From positions 5,645,041 to 5,709,040 of the forward strand of contig BSYO01000038.1 of the NCBI GenBank assembly GCA_033239525.1: a stretch of 64,000 nt of DNA. Direction: 5' to 3'. The DNA is from Nepenthes gracilis. Its lineage: Eukaryota; Streptophyta; Magnoliopsida; Caryophyllales; Nepenthaceae. Below, in pieces: positions 34,240-44,249 of the stretch; within the stretch, counting starts at the first letter, position 1; each line of letters opens with the position of its first letter. Under the pieces are notes generated by a model. That model was not told the origin of the DNA, did not search any database, and was given only the letters and a program-made list of their open reading frames with translations. A program made the translations under genes and the position numbers.

Positions 34240-34570
34240 TTGTGATAGAAGAAATAGAATTGTGTGGAAGAGAAAGAAAAAGAATGAGAGCTGTGAGTGA
34301 AACAAGTGTGAGAGCTTTGATTGCTTTGCTCTATTTTTATTTTTGCCTCATGTAATTTTCTTATCCTTAGTGATTCTTAGTGGACTTAGTGTCCCGTGAT
34401 TTTTTCCTTAACTTAGAAGAGTTTTTCACGTAAAATTCTATGTTTATTTCTCTTCTTTTGTCTCTACTTTACAGTGCTTATTGTGCCTTATTAGTTGGCC
34501 ATCTATTCTGGGCAACAGGAGAAAACTATTCCTGTATTTTGGTAAGTAGGCCAGCCGTTGCCTGCCGTCA
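34240..34570 (+). repeat. Truncated 5' LTR of copia 2
   Basis: From about 34255 (GGAAGAGAAAGAAAAAGAATGAGAGCTG) to 34570 the text matches the last roughly 320 bp of the 3' LTR (39100-39420). The first roughly 500 bp of the LTR, including U3, are absent and are replaced by the reductase leader. Confidence 0.8.
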
Positions 34571-34572
34571 AG

Positions 34573-34588
34573 TGGTATCAGAGCGAGG
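34573..34588 (+). other. Primer binding site of copia 2
   Basis: TGGTATCAGAGCGAGG lies two bases after the LTR. It is a near-perfect complement of the initiator tRNA-Met 3' end. Confidence 0.93.
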
Positions 34589-34605
34589 TTGACAACTCCG
34601 TCTGA

Positions 34606-35560
34606 ATGGCGTCATCATCCTCAAAGAACTTGCCATTCAGTGTAGAATAGTTCAATGGACAGGGCAACTTCATCCTCTGGTAGGAGAGGGTGAAGAACAT
34701 CTTAACGAAAGAAGGAACAATCAAGGCACTGAGGAAGAAGAAAGATAAGCCGAAAAGCCTATCAGAGGAAGACTGGCAAGATAAACAAGATCTTGCCATT
34801 GCAGTATCAAAAAATGTATGGTGGACAACACGCTCCAAGCGGTCCTTGGCTTGACTGACACGACGGAGGTGTGAGAGAAGTTTGAAAGCCGATATAAGTC
34901 AAAATTCTTGACAACCAAGCTTCATATTAAGAAACAGTTCTATGGCTTGCGGTTGTCAGAAGGTGGCAACTTTGAGAAGCATTTGGACGACTTTAATAGG
35001 ATTGTAACTCAGATGTCCGCCCTTGACGAGGTAATCAAGGAGGAGGATAAGGCACTGGTGTTTCTGGCCTCTCTACCAGCCTCTTATAATCATATTGTCA
35101 TCACGTTGCTGTTTGGAAAATACACTCTCAAATTAGATGAGGTCATCGACTCCCTACTTATGAATGAGTCAAGGTGATCACAAGGGGCTTTGACGTCTTC
35201 TCATAGTGAAGTACTTGTGACCGAGTCCAGGGGACAAAGCAAAGGTCGAAGCCAGAAGCCTAGAGAGAAGGGACGGAGCAAATCTCGTTTAAAGTATCAA
35301 AACCTTAAATGCTATCATTGTGGCAAAAAGGGCCATATCAAGAAGCAGTACTTCAAATAGAAGCACGAGAACGCTGAGAAGGAGAAAGGAGAAAAGGGAC
35401 AAAATGAGGACAAGTCCTCCATCTCAGTGGTCACAGGAGGCGACCTCCTGGTGACATATGAAGAACATGTGGCAAACCTGTCGGATGAGAAGTCTGGCTG
35501 GGTGATTGACTCTGGTGCCACCTTGCACGCCACGTTAAAAAGGGGGTTGTTCACATCCTA
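34606..35560 (+). pseudogene. copia 2 gag and protease
   Basis: ATG 34606 opens MASSSSKNLPFSVE-stop-FNGQGNFILW-stop, the usual Tork gag start. A one-base indel near 34812 shifts to the frame that continues as LTTKLHIKKQFYGLRLSEGG and FNRIVTQMSALDE, then passes a TGA at 35175. The zinc knuckle CYHCGKKGHIKKQYF (about 35311) has lost its last Cys (Tyr-Phe instead of Cys). The protease start WVIDSGATLHAT (about 35500) keeps Asp-Ser-Gly. Confidence 0.87.
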
Positions 35561-36640
35561 CATTCCAGGAAACTTTGGAGTGATAAGGATGGGCAATGAA
35601 GGAACGTCCCATATTTTCGGCAAGGGTGACGTTGTCCGATCAACAATTAATGGGACGAAGCTGATATTAAAGGATGTTCGACACGTTCCTGACATCAGGC
35701 TTAATATCATCTCAGCAGGGCGGCTGGATGATTAAGGTTATTGTAGCACCTTCTATGAAGGTGAGTGGAAACTTGCTAGAGGCTCTTTGGTGGTGGTAGG
35801 AGGAAAAAGGTGCTCCGGCCTACACATTGTGAAGGCGTTCGCAACGGCCGGAGATGTGAATGCTGCTATGGGCAAGGAAACTAAGTACTTGTGGCACAGG
35901 AGGTTAGGCCACATGAGTGAACGTGGACTGAATCATCTAGTTAGGAAGGGCCTTATTGCCGGAGAAAAGGAGGACGAATTAAGGATGTGTCCTCCCTACT
36001 TGGCCGGCAAATAGAGGAGACTCTCATTTCATGGAGGATTGTCTGCTCCAAAGGCAGAACTGCTTGAACTCATCCACACAGATGTGTGTGGACCATTCAA
36101 AGAAAAGTCATTCGGTGGAGCTCAATATTTTGTCTCTTTCATTGATAACTGTTCTAGAAAACTGTGGGTCTATCCATTGAAGTCCAAGTACCAGGTCCTT
36201 GGTACATTTGAGCAATTTCATGCTCTTGTGGAGCATCAGATTGGGAAGAAACCGAAGGCCATCCGGAGCGACAACGGTGGTGAATACTTGGAACCTTTTG
36301 ATGCCTATTGCCGGTCATGTGGTATTAGGCATCAGAAGACACCCCCAAAGACACCACAGTTGAACGGAGTGGCTAAGTAGATGAACCGCACACTTCTAGA
36401 AAGAGTACGGTATATGCTTTCGAAAGCTGTGCTCCCCGGACACTTCTAGGCCAAAGCACTGAAGACTGGCGCCTACATTATAAATAGGTCGCCTAGTAAA
36501 CCCTTGAAGGGTGAAGTGCCGGAGAAGATATGGGCAAATAAGGAGCCATCTTACGATCACTAGTGGGTATTTGGATGTAAAGCCTTTGTCCATGTTCCAA
36601 GAGACGAAAGGACAAAGTTGGAGCCAAAGACGATACAGTG
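35560..36640 (+). pseudogene. copia 2 protease end and integrase
   Basis: In one frame, interrupted by stops near 35733, 36012, 36378, 36447 and 36560, the text gives DVRHVPDIRLNIISAGRLDD, the pre-integrase box YLWHRRLGHMSERG (about 35886), CPPYLAGK (zinc Cys pair degraded), LIHTDVCGPF with the first Asp (about 36070), SDNGGEYLEPF with the second (about 36268), and PQLNGVAK-stop-MNRTLLERVRYML, where the catalytic Glu of NGVAER is lost (Lys then stop). A frameshift near 36640 ends the frame. Confidence 0.87.
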
Positions 36641-38550
36641 CATCTTTCTGGGTGGGAAAATGAACTGGGCTACCGATTCTATGATCTAGCTACTAGAAGG
36701 CTCGTCTGGTTAAGGGACGTAACCTTCGCTGAAAATAAGATGATTGAAGACATTAGCAGGAAGGCTAAGTGTGATTGTGAGCGGATGGACAAAGTGAGTG
36801 TCGAAGTTGTCCGTCCGGTTCCTCTGGAAGATAAGGACAATGGTCGTGAGGTGGTTGAAGAAATAATGACTCCTGAATGTCAAAATGAAGTCATTCCTCA
36901 ATAGGCAGAGGATCTGCCCGTCAGACGATATGTATGAAACAGACGGTCGTTCATCCATCTGTTGCCCTGTGAGTATGTTATGCTCACTGATACCGGAGAG
37001 CCTGAAACTTATGAAGAGGCTATGGAGATGAGAACAAGGAGAAGTGGTTGGAAGCCATGAAGGAGGAGAAATGTTCTCTTCATGAAAATCACACATTCGA
37101 CCTAAGGGGAAGAGAGACTTAAAGAACAAGTGGGTCTTTCGATTAAAGACTCTCGAAAACATCATGCAGCTGAGATATAAGGTGAGGCTAGTGGTGAAAG
37201 GTTTCGGTCAACGGAAGGGAGTTGACTTTGATGAAATTTTTGCTCCGGTGATAAAGATGTCTTACACAAGAGTGGTGCTGGGCTTAGCGGCCGTCCATGA
37301 CCTTGAGGTAGAGCAGATGGATGTCCGGACGGCTTTCCTCCTTGGTAAGCTTGAAGAATAAATTTACATGGAACAGCCGAAGGGGTTTGAGGCTAAGGGG
37401 AAGGAAAAACTTGTCTGTCATCTGAGAAAAAGTCTGTATGGTCTGAAGCATCTCCTCAGTAGTGGTACAAGAAGTTCGAGTCAGTTATGGCCCGTCAAGG
37501 ATACCGACGGACTACTCTTGACCACTGCGTATTTGTGCAGAGGTTTTATAATGATGATTTTGTCATCCTTCTCCTATACGTGGACGACATGTTGATTGTT
37601 GGACGCAATTGTGCTCGGATAAAGGAGCTGAAAGAGCAGCTTGGGCGGTCATTTGCTATGAAGGATCTTGGATCGGTGAAGCAAATTCGGGAGGTCAGAA
37701 TCATACGCGATCAAGAGGCAAGAAAGTTGTGGCTGTCACAAAAAGCTATATTGAGAAGGTGCTCCAGTGATTCAATATAGACAAGTCGAAGTCTGTGAAC
37801 ACACCATTGGCAAACCACCATAAGTTAAGCACTCGCCAATATCCATCCTTAGATGACGAGAAGAAATGCATGAGAGGAGTGCTGTACTCCTCAGCTGTGG
37901 GAAGGCTGATGTATGCTTCGGTGTGCACTAGACAAGATATAGCTCATGCTTTAGGACAGTTAGCCATTTTCTGTCCAATCCGGGAAAGGAGCACTGGTCT
38001 ATAGTGAAGTGGATTCTGGGATACGTCCGAGGAACTTCCAAGAGGTGCCTGTGTCTTAGAAGCGATGAGCCCCAACTAGTGGGCTACTCGGATGCTGATA
38101 TGGCCGGTGACATAGACTTGCGCAAGTCTACTTCAGATTACTTGGTGAAATTTGTGGAGGGTGCAGTCTCTTGGCTGTCCAAGTTGTAGAAGTGCGTGGC
38201 CCTATCCACTACTAAAGACGAGTACATCGCAGTTACGAAGGCTTGCAAGGAAATGTTATGGATGAAGAAGTTCGTTCAAGAATTAGGCACTGAACAGGAT
38301 AGATATATGGTACTCTATGATAGCTAGAGTGTCATTCATCTATGCAAGAACTCCTCATTTCATTCCAGATCAAAGTTCATTGATGTGCGATATCATTGGG
38401 TAAGAGATATACTTGAGGATGGTCTATTGTCTCTAGACAAGGTTGACACCGATAAGAACAGAGCAGACATGATGACCAAGATTCTACTGAATGGGAAGAA
38501 TGAGGCATACTGCAAGATAGCCGGACTAACGTATTTAACTTCCTCACGGT
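36638..38550 (+). pseudogene. copia 2 reverse transcriptase and RNase H
   Basis: Successive frames give ENELGYRFYDLATRRLVWLRD (36660), YKVRLVVKGFGQRKGVDFDEIFAPV (about 37176), VEQMDVRTAFLLGKLEE-stop (about 37311), VCHLRKSLYGLKH (about 37413), ILLLYVDDMLIVGRN with the catalytic Asp pair (about 37567), YSSAVGRLMYASVCTRQDIAHALG (about 37885), WILGYVRGTSK (about 38010), VGYSDADMAGD (about 38079) and WVRDILEDG (about 38398). The end of pol leads to a purine tract GAGGGGAAGT (38555-38564). Frameshifts lie near 36640, 37020, 37460, 37770 and 37990. Confidence 0.87.
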
Positions 38551-38564
38551 CATGAGGGGAAGTT

Positions 38565-39420
38565 TATTGGGATCACTCCCGTATGGAAGTCCTTAAGACT
38601 TGAACAAAGCACGGATGTGCTGGGAGGATGAAATTTCGGTCAACTTTGTTGACCGGAGTCAACTCCTCCGGTCAACTCCTCCGATCAACTTTTCCGATCA
38701 ATATATTGACTGTCATAAGTTGTGAGCCATCTGAAGAAGCGAGACGGGCTACTTCGACTGGTCAATAGTGTGGTTGACCGGCTAATATGAAGCGACGGAC
38801 ATCAGAGTTTGACATGCTATATTTGGGAGATCTGAACGATTGTCATACCCAAAAAGTGTACAGTTGACCTACCCTTCTGGGTGGTTGGTGTAAGTCATTC
38901 TCGGGACTCCAAAGGCTGATCGATCTGTAGAAGCAGGCATGGGCATGCAGGCAAACCTTGGAAGTTGACCACCAACCACTGAGCTATGGTGATGATGTGT
39001 GCATATGTATGTACACTTTGCATATAACGAACGGTTGAAGAAGAGAGGAGAGTTGCAAGGTAAGAACAAGAAGAAGGAGAAGACACCGGCTAAGTTGAGA
39101 GGGAGTGTAACAGAGAGGAGAGAAAGAAAAAGAAAGAGAGCTGTCAGTGAAACAAGTATGAGAGCTTTGATTGCTTTACTCTGTTCTTATTTTCGCCTCC
39201 TATAATTTTCTCATACTTAGTGATTTTTAGTAGACTTAGTGTCCCATGGTTTTTTCCTTAACTTAGAAAGGTTTTTTACGTAAAATTCTGTGTTCGTTTC
39301 TCTTGTTCAGTCTCTACTTCACAGTGCTTACTGTGCCCTATTAGTTGGCTGTCCATTTCGGCCAATAGGAGAAAACTATTCCTGTATTTTGGTAAGTAGG
39401 CCACCCGTTGCCCTCTAATA
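38565..39420 (+). repeat. 3' LTR of copia 2
   Basis: The LTR begins TATTGGGATCACTCCC (the TG of copia 1's TGTTGGGGTCACTCC has become TA) and ends near 39420. U3 holds an unusual cluster of TTGAC/GTCAA boxes and four 13-bp tandem repeats at 38659-38710. A GAGAGAGAAAGAAAAAG tract at about 39110-39135 and TTTGGTAAGTAGG near the end are shared with the 5' LTR. Confidence 0.82.
38659..38710 (+). promoter_or_regulatory. W-box-rich 13-bp tandem repeats in the copia 2 U3
   Basis: Units TCAACTCCTCCGG, TCAACTCCTCCGA, TCAACTTTTCCGA and TCAATATATTGAC start every 13 bp. With flanking TTGACC, GTCAAC and TTGACT copies between 38640 and 38780 they make at least eight TTGAC cores, the binding core for WRKY factors. 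Stress-inducible copia LTRs such as Tnt1 also carry tandem U3 boxes. Regulation is inferred only. Confidence 0.65.
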
Positions 39421-40427
39421 GGCCATCGTCGTCACTGTTGTTGTCGAGTCAAAGCCAACATCGAGATGTCATTGTTCGAGTGGATTGCTGCCGTTGCCGT
39501 CATCGATCGGTGCCAAAGCCACCATCACAAATCCGAATCGACCGCTTCAGTCAAAGCCGTCGCTGCCATTTACCCAGGCCGCCGTTGACGTTGCTGTTGA
39601 GTGGAATCCGAAGCTGCCATCGCAAACCCTAGCCGTCGCTCCAGGCAAGTGAACCCCTCCACTGTCATTTCTCCCTAAAATTTTGCAAGTGAATCCTCTT
39701 TGTGTCAATTTTTCTTCCTGTTCCGTAAATCAGTGTTCCTCTACTCCTCCTCTTCTTCTAATTTTCTTGTGCTGTTGAAATTGGGAGATGTTTGGGTTTT
39801 GTTGTGGATATCATGGTAGAAGAAAATGGAGATTCAGAAAAAAAATTTTAAATTGGGAAAATAGGGCTTTGTGCTCTGTTCTGGCCGAGAGTTTGTGAAG
39901 GAGGGATCAGTAAATTTGATGATTAATCATTGTATGTATTCGGTGTGTGTGCGTATGTATATGGAGTATGTGGACCATATCTGTGTACTGTGTGTGGGTG
40001 TGCTTTGTGTGTGTTCTGCATTCGTGTAGGTGCGGGAATGAGTGTGTGTGGGTATGGAGTAGCAGCAGGTGCTGCTATGTGTGCGCGTTGGGTGTGCAGT
40101 GGATGCTGCCGCAAGTAGTGTGGGTGGAGAAACAGCAAGGCTTCTATGGGAATGTGTGTGGGGTGTGTGTGTGTGTGTTGGCGTGGGCTATGGATGTGGG
40201 CTGATCTGTAGCTCGAAGGGTCGCGTGGGAAGTGTTGGCAGATTTCTACCATGTGTGTGTGGGTATGAATGGCTGGGTGTGTAGCCGTGTGTGTATGGTG
40301 TGTGTGGGTGAGTGTGTATGTGTGTGAGTACTATGTGCAGTGAGTGACGGTAGAGTACTGCCGAGCGTGTGGGTGTGAGTGTGTGTGAGGTTGTGTAAGG
40401 CGACAGCTTGCTGCCAAGTGTGTGAGG

Positions 40428-40461
<34 letters not shown>

Positions 40462-41020
40462 GTTTTGATATATGAATGGAGATGGATACATGAAAATATA
40501 TGTATGTTCATGTGTGGACATATGGGTATGCATGAGAATAAAAATGTTAAGGAGCGTAGAGGGCATTTACACTTTGTATATGTGGCAATTTGAATTATAC
40601 AGGCCTGTGTTAATAATTATGTATGTGTATTGATTTTATGAAGAAATAAATGTTGCTGTTTGTTTAATTGGCATCTTGCAAAATTAATTGGGGATGGAAT
40701 TTGAATAAAAATATTATTGGCCTTAGTCGTAGGCATCACTCCAGAATAAAATGGAAGGTAATTGCATAGTAAATTAAGTTAAAATAAATTATATCTCGAT
40801 TCTATGATAAATTCCTTTGTGTTAGATTTGATGGCGTGAGTACGGTCATTGTCAGCACCAAACGACAGTTCAGTTGTTGCAGTTGCTAAACTTTCTTTGC
40901 ATTGCAATTGATCGTGTGAGTGTTGAGATTATTAACTTTCTACGGTTAAGGTTGAGGAGAGTGTGAAAATATTAAGGTAGTTAGTCGAATGGGAGGTTAT
41001 GGTACCTTATTGTGGTCTAA
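39421..41020. repeat. LTR-derived leader and TG/CA-rich low-complexity DNA
   Basis: The first 250 bp (GCCGTCGCTGCC, AACCCTAGCCGTCGC) resemble the GC-rich leaders of the nearby Tekay-like LTRs. Between about 39930 and 40470 the strand is full of GTGTGTGTG and GTATGTG words, ending in a perfect TG then TA dinucleotide run (40427-40462). Open frames here on both strands are His/Thr or Cys/Val-rich by-products of the repeat. It is probably the 5' part of the LTR whose 3' part is 41021-42086. Confidence 0.55.
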
Positions 41021-42086
41021 GCTTGTCTAATACTAATTTCGGTATCCTGGTGGTGTTGAGGTACATTGCCTAGAGCGGTAGGATGCTTATGGCTATGTGA
41101 CCATCGTAGATCATGATATTGGGGATATCATGGCGGGAGATGTTGGGTTTGACATTTGAGATATCTTCCGTACCTGGTGGAGTCAGAAGATGAGCATGAT
41201 GTGCATGCTCGGGAGATGTCTGTAACTTGTTGGGCAGAGTCTTTGTGGACTATGGATTTCGTCAAAGGTCAAACTTGCAAGTATCGGGTAGCCCGTGCAA
41301 GTACCTAGCTTGCGGGGGATATACGCAACATTTAGTTCACAGTAGCGGAATAAGATTCAAGAGTTTCTTTGGGATATTCTATGATTGTTGAGTACCTCAT
41401 TAGTTGTGTTGATAGTATCCTTGTGCGATTTCTGAATTATTCAGATTCAATGGAATCCATATTGGTTGTTACATGATTATGCTGGACGTTCTCGCTGACA
41501 TATGGACCAAGGGAATCCCCAATCATCCTTGATGTCGGATTCTAGGGGATTACCATTGATTATTGGCACACTTGTTGTTTTTGGATGTGCGGGTCAAGTG
41601 GGACCTATCTTGTCTAGAGTCATATTTAGGACGTGTTGTAATTTATTTCGAATATAGTAGGTTGTTAGAGTATATTGAGACATTTGTAGTTTGGTATCCG
41701 AGATCGTTATTGTTATTAGCTTTTCTGATTATTATCACTTGTTGGGTTTTGGCTCACCCTTGTGTTTTCTTAGCTCCAGATTGAGTAGATAGCGTTTAGC
41801 TTAGAAGAAACACGTCCGTATTGTAGGAAGAAGTTTCGATAGAGAAGAAGGTTCTAGTAGGCAGCTGAGGAGTTTAAGCTAGCATGGAAGTTTACGTATT
41901 TTCTTTTGTTGAGTTTATTTTTTCTTTAATATGTTCTTGTGGTTGATGGAGAAACTTATTTTGATTTAGTTAAATTAAAAGGATGGGATAGTATCAAAAT
42001 GTGGAATTGTTATAGTTTGTTTTAAAATTTTAGTCCGCATGTGCGACTTGAGCCGTGTGTTGATTATTTAGGCTCGGGTCCCCACA
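41021..42086 (+). repeat. Tekay-like LTR, 3' part (left copy)
   Basis: These 1066 bp recur at 42502-43568. The stretch contains TTGTTGGGTTTTGGCTCACCC and TTCTTAGCTCCAG (acceptor-like, ending 41779), the block seen near LTR polyadenylation regions, and ends GGTCCCCACA directly before a degraded PBS. It is therefore a 5' LTR. Confidence 0.78.
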
Positions 42087-42090
42087 GTTA

Positions 42091-42107
42091 TGATATTAAA
42101 GAAAAAG
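42091..42107 (+). other. Degraded primer binding site
   Basis: TGATATTAAAGAAAAAG aligns with the PBS at 52537 (TGGTATCAGAGAAAGAG); the four differences are G to A or C to T. It marks 41021-42086 as a 5' LTR. Confidence 0.65.
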
Positions 42108-42265
42108 TTAGCTCCTGCGAAGTTGATCGAGGATTAGGAGTCTAAGGGATTTGTTGGAATATTTTTAGGTCCTGTAATTTATTTGAGAAATGGTGATGCG
42201 GGTAGCATTCAAAGATTTAGAAGATCATATGACACTTAAATACTAACATTATTTATTATTTCAGG

Positions 42266-42501
42266 ATGTCTGAACAATGAAGTGTTAACGCGAATCGATC
42301 GCCTAGTGTGCCTGATCATGCTAGCAATGAAGAAATGGCAGAGGTCCGTAGTACCCTTCGCGACATGGCATATTTGGTGAATCAAGCAATTAGTGTGCAA
42401 GTCATGGGACCCAGGGGTACCACCTCATCAGCAGCTAGAGATCAACAGAATATGCAAGATAGGGAGCGTCGAGTGATGCGCGACAGAATATTGTTATCTA
42501 C
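42266..42501 (+). pseudogene. Gypsy gag N-terminal fragment
   Basis: After TTATTATTTCAG, an ATG at 42266 opens a frame with one stop five codons in, then NRSPSVPDHASNEEMAEVRS, MAYLVNQAIS and NMQDRERRVMRDR. A start next to a PBS and the short charged text are usual for Tekay gag N-termini. It is cut off where the right-hand LTR copy begins, so gag and all of pol are deleted. Confidence 0.6.
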
Positions 42502-43568
42502 GCTTGTCCGATACTAATTTTCGTATCCTGGTGGTGTTAAGGTACATTGCCTAGAGAGGTGGGATGTTTATCGCTATGTGACCATCGTAGGTCATGATAT
42601 CAGAGATATCATGGCAGGAGATGTTGGGTTTGACATGTGAGATATATTCTATACCTGGTAGAGTCAGAAGATGAGCATGATGTGCATGCTCGAGAGACGT
42701 CTATACCTTGTTGGGCAGAGTCTCAGTGGACTATGGATTTGGTCGAACGTCAAACTTACGAGTATCAAGTAACCTGTGCGAGTACCCAGCTAGCGGGAAA
42801 TATATGTAACCTTTGGTTCACATTGGCGGAATATGATCCAGGAATTTCCTTGGGATATTCTATGATTATTGAGTACCTCATTAGTTATGTTGGCAGTATC
42901 TTTGTGTGAATTCTATGATAGTTGGATTTAGTGAAATCCATATTGGTTGTTATCGTGATTATGATGGTTGTTCTCATTGACATATGGACTAGGGAAATCC
43001 CCAATCATCGTTGATGTCGGATTCCATGAGATTACCATTGATTATTGGCACTCTTGTTGTTTTTGGATGTACAGGTCAAGTGGGACCTATCTTGTCTAGA
43101 GTCGTATTTACGACGTGTTATAATCTGTCTCGGATATAGTCGGTAGTTAGAGTATATTGAGACCTTTGTAGTTTGGTAACCGAGATCGTTATTGTTATTA
43201 GCTTTTTTAATTATTATCACTTGTTGGGTTTTGGCTCACCCCTATGTTTTCTTTGCTCCAAATTGAGTAGACAACGTCTAGCTTGAAGGAAAGACGTCCG
43301 TGTTACAAGAAGAAGTTTCGTTAGAGAAGAAGGTTCTAGTAGCCAGCTGAGGAGTTTAAGCTGGCATAGAGATTTATGTATTTCCTATTGTTGAGTTTAT
43401 TTTTGCATTAGTATGTTCTTATGGTTGATGGAGAAACTTATTTTAATTTAGTTAAATTAAAAGGATGAGATAGTATGAAAATGTGGAATTGCTATAGTTT
43501 GTTTTAAAATTTTAGTCCACGTGTGCGGCTTGAGCTGTGTGTTGATTATTTAGGCTCGGGCTCCCATA
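42502..43568 (+). repeat. Tekay-like LTR, 3' part (right copy)
   Basis: This is a direct repeat of 41021-42086 ending CTCCCATA (CA changed to TA). It starts abruptly at GCTTGTCCGATAC inside the LTR, joined to the gag fragment. One deletion thus removed most of the interior and the start of this 3' LTR. Confidence 0.8.
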
Positions 43569-44230
43569 ATTACCGTCTCCATCAAAGAGTACCTTGTGTT
43601 CAAGGTTAAAGGAGGAAAATCTAGGCGAAATTGAATAATGGATTCCCATGTGGTCTTCTCCGATGAATGAGATTGCCATTGAACGAGGACTTGGAAAATG
43701 ATTTGATCATTGTGTAAAGTCTTCTGGAATCCTAGAAGGTTTGGCGGCCGCAGTAGTGGTTGGGATTTTTAAGAGTCCGCGAGTAGTACAGTTGACTGTA
43801 GAAGATCACCCTAGCATTGTTTGTATAGAGTGATATGGAGCATATTATGAATTTTAGAACGCACCAGCAAATCAAATCGGTAGGCAACTGCACTAACCCA
43901 GTCTGAAATACGGAAGGGCCCATAATATTGTTTAGCGAGCTTATTGGATTGCTAATGAAACACTAAAGTTTAACGATGAGGATGTAGTCTGACGTAGACC
44001 AAGTCTCTCACCTAAAATTTTTTGTTGTTTCGATGAGCATCTCGCTGATTTTTCATACAAAGTTGCTCCGATTTAAGATTCCCCTTGAGGGCCGCGTGGA
44101 TATTGGAACAATCAATCAGCAATTTGTCAATGGAAATGACAGTTGATGTGCTTTGAACATAGTCGAGTAGAGATCGAGGTGGCCAGCCATACACAACTTT
44201 GAAGACACTAATTCTAATTGAAGAATGCTA
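43569..44230 (-). pseudogene. Gypsy integrase C-terminal fragment
   Basis: The minus strand reads VFKVVYGWPPRSLLDYV (about 44150-44205), IDKLLIDCSNIHAALKGNLKSEQLCMKNQRDAHR, VRDLVYVRLHPHR, SNKLAKQYYGPFRIS and IHNMLHITL. That is the integrase C-terminus of chromovirus-type gypsy polyproteins, where the usual text is VYGR-PP, L...MK..AD.HR, VGDWVYVKLQPYR, LSARYFGPF and IHPVFHVS. Stops and small indels interrupt it. It is isolated, on the opposite strand to its neighbours, and without an LTR of its own. Confidence 0.75.
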
Positions 44231-44249
44231 AGCAGTATTATAGCTCTAT

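Larger units (their letters stand above)
34240..39420 (+). mobile_element. Ty1/copia (Tork-like) retrotransposon 2, upstream of reductase copy 2
   Basis: The element is a relative of copia 1. The 5' LTR is truncated (about 34240-34570), the PBS is intact at 34573, the polyprotein runs 34606-38550, and the 3' LTR is about 38565-39420. Coding order is gag, protease, integrase, reverse transcriptase, RNase H, all in the plus direction, opposite to the reductase. Decay is heavier than in copia 1, with many stops and at least five frameshifts. Because the 5' LTR lacks its start, no target duplication can be checked. Confidence 0.88.

Noticed and set aside
39923..40566. Open frames full of Thr-His-Thr-His or Cys-Val-Cys-Val
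   Set aside because: Pure by-products of the TG/CA-rich repeat; present on both strands at once.
41563..41784. A 73-residue hydrophobic frame resembling a small membrane protein
   Set aside because: It lies within the repeated LTR and the corresponding frame in the second copy (about 43040-43270) is interrupted.
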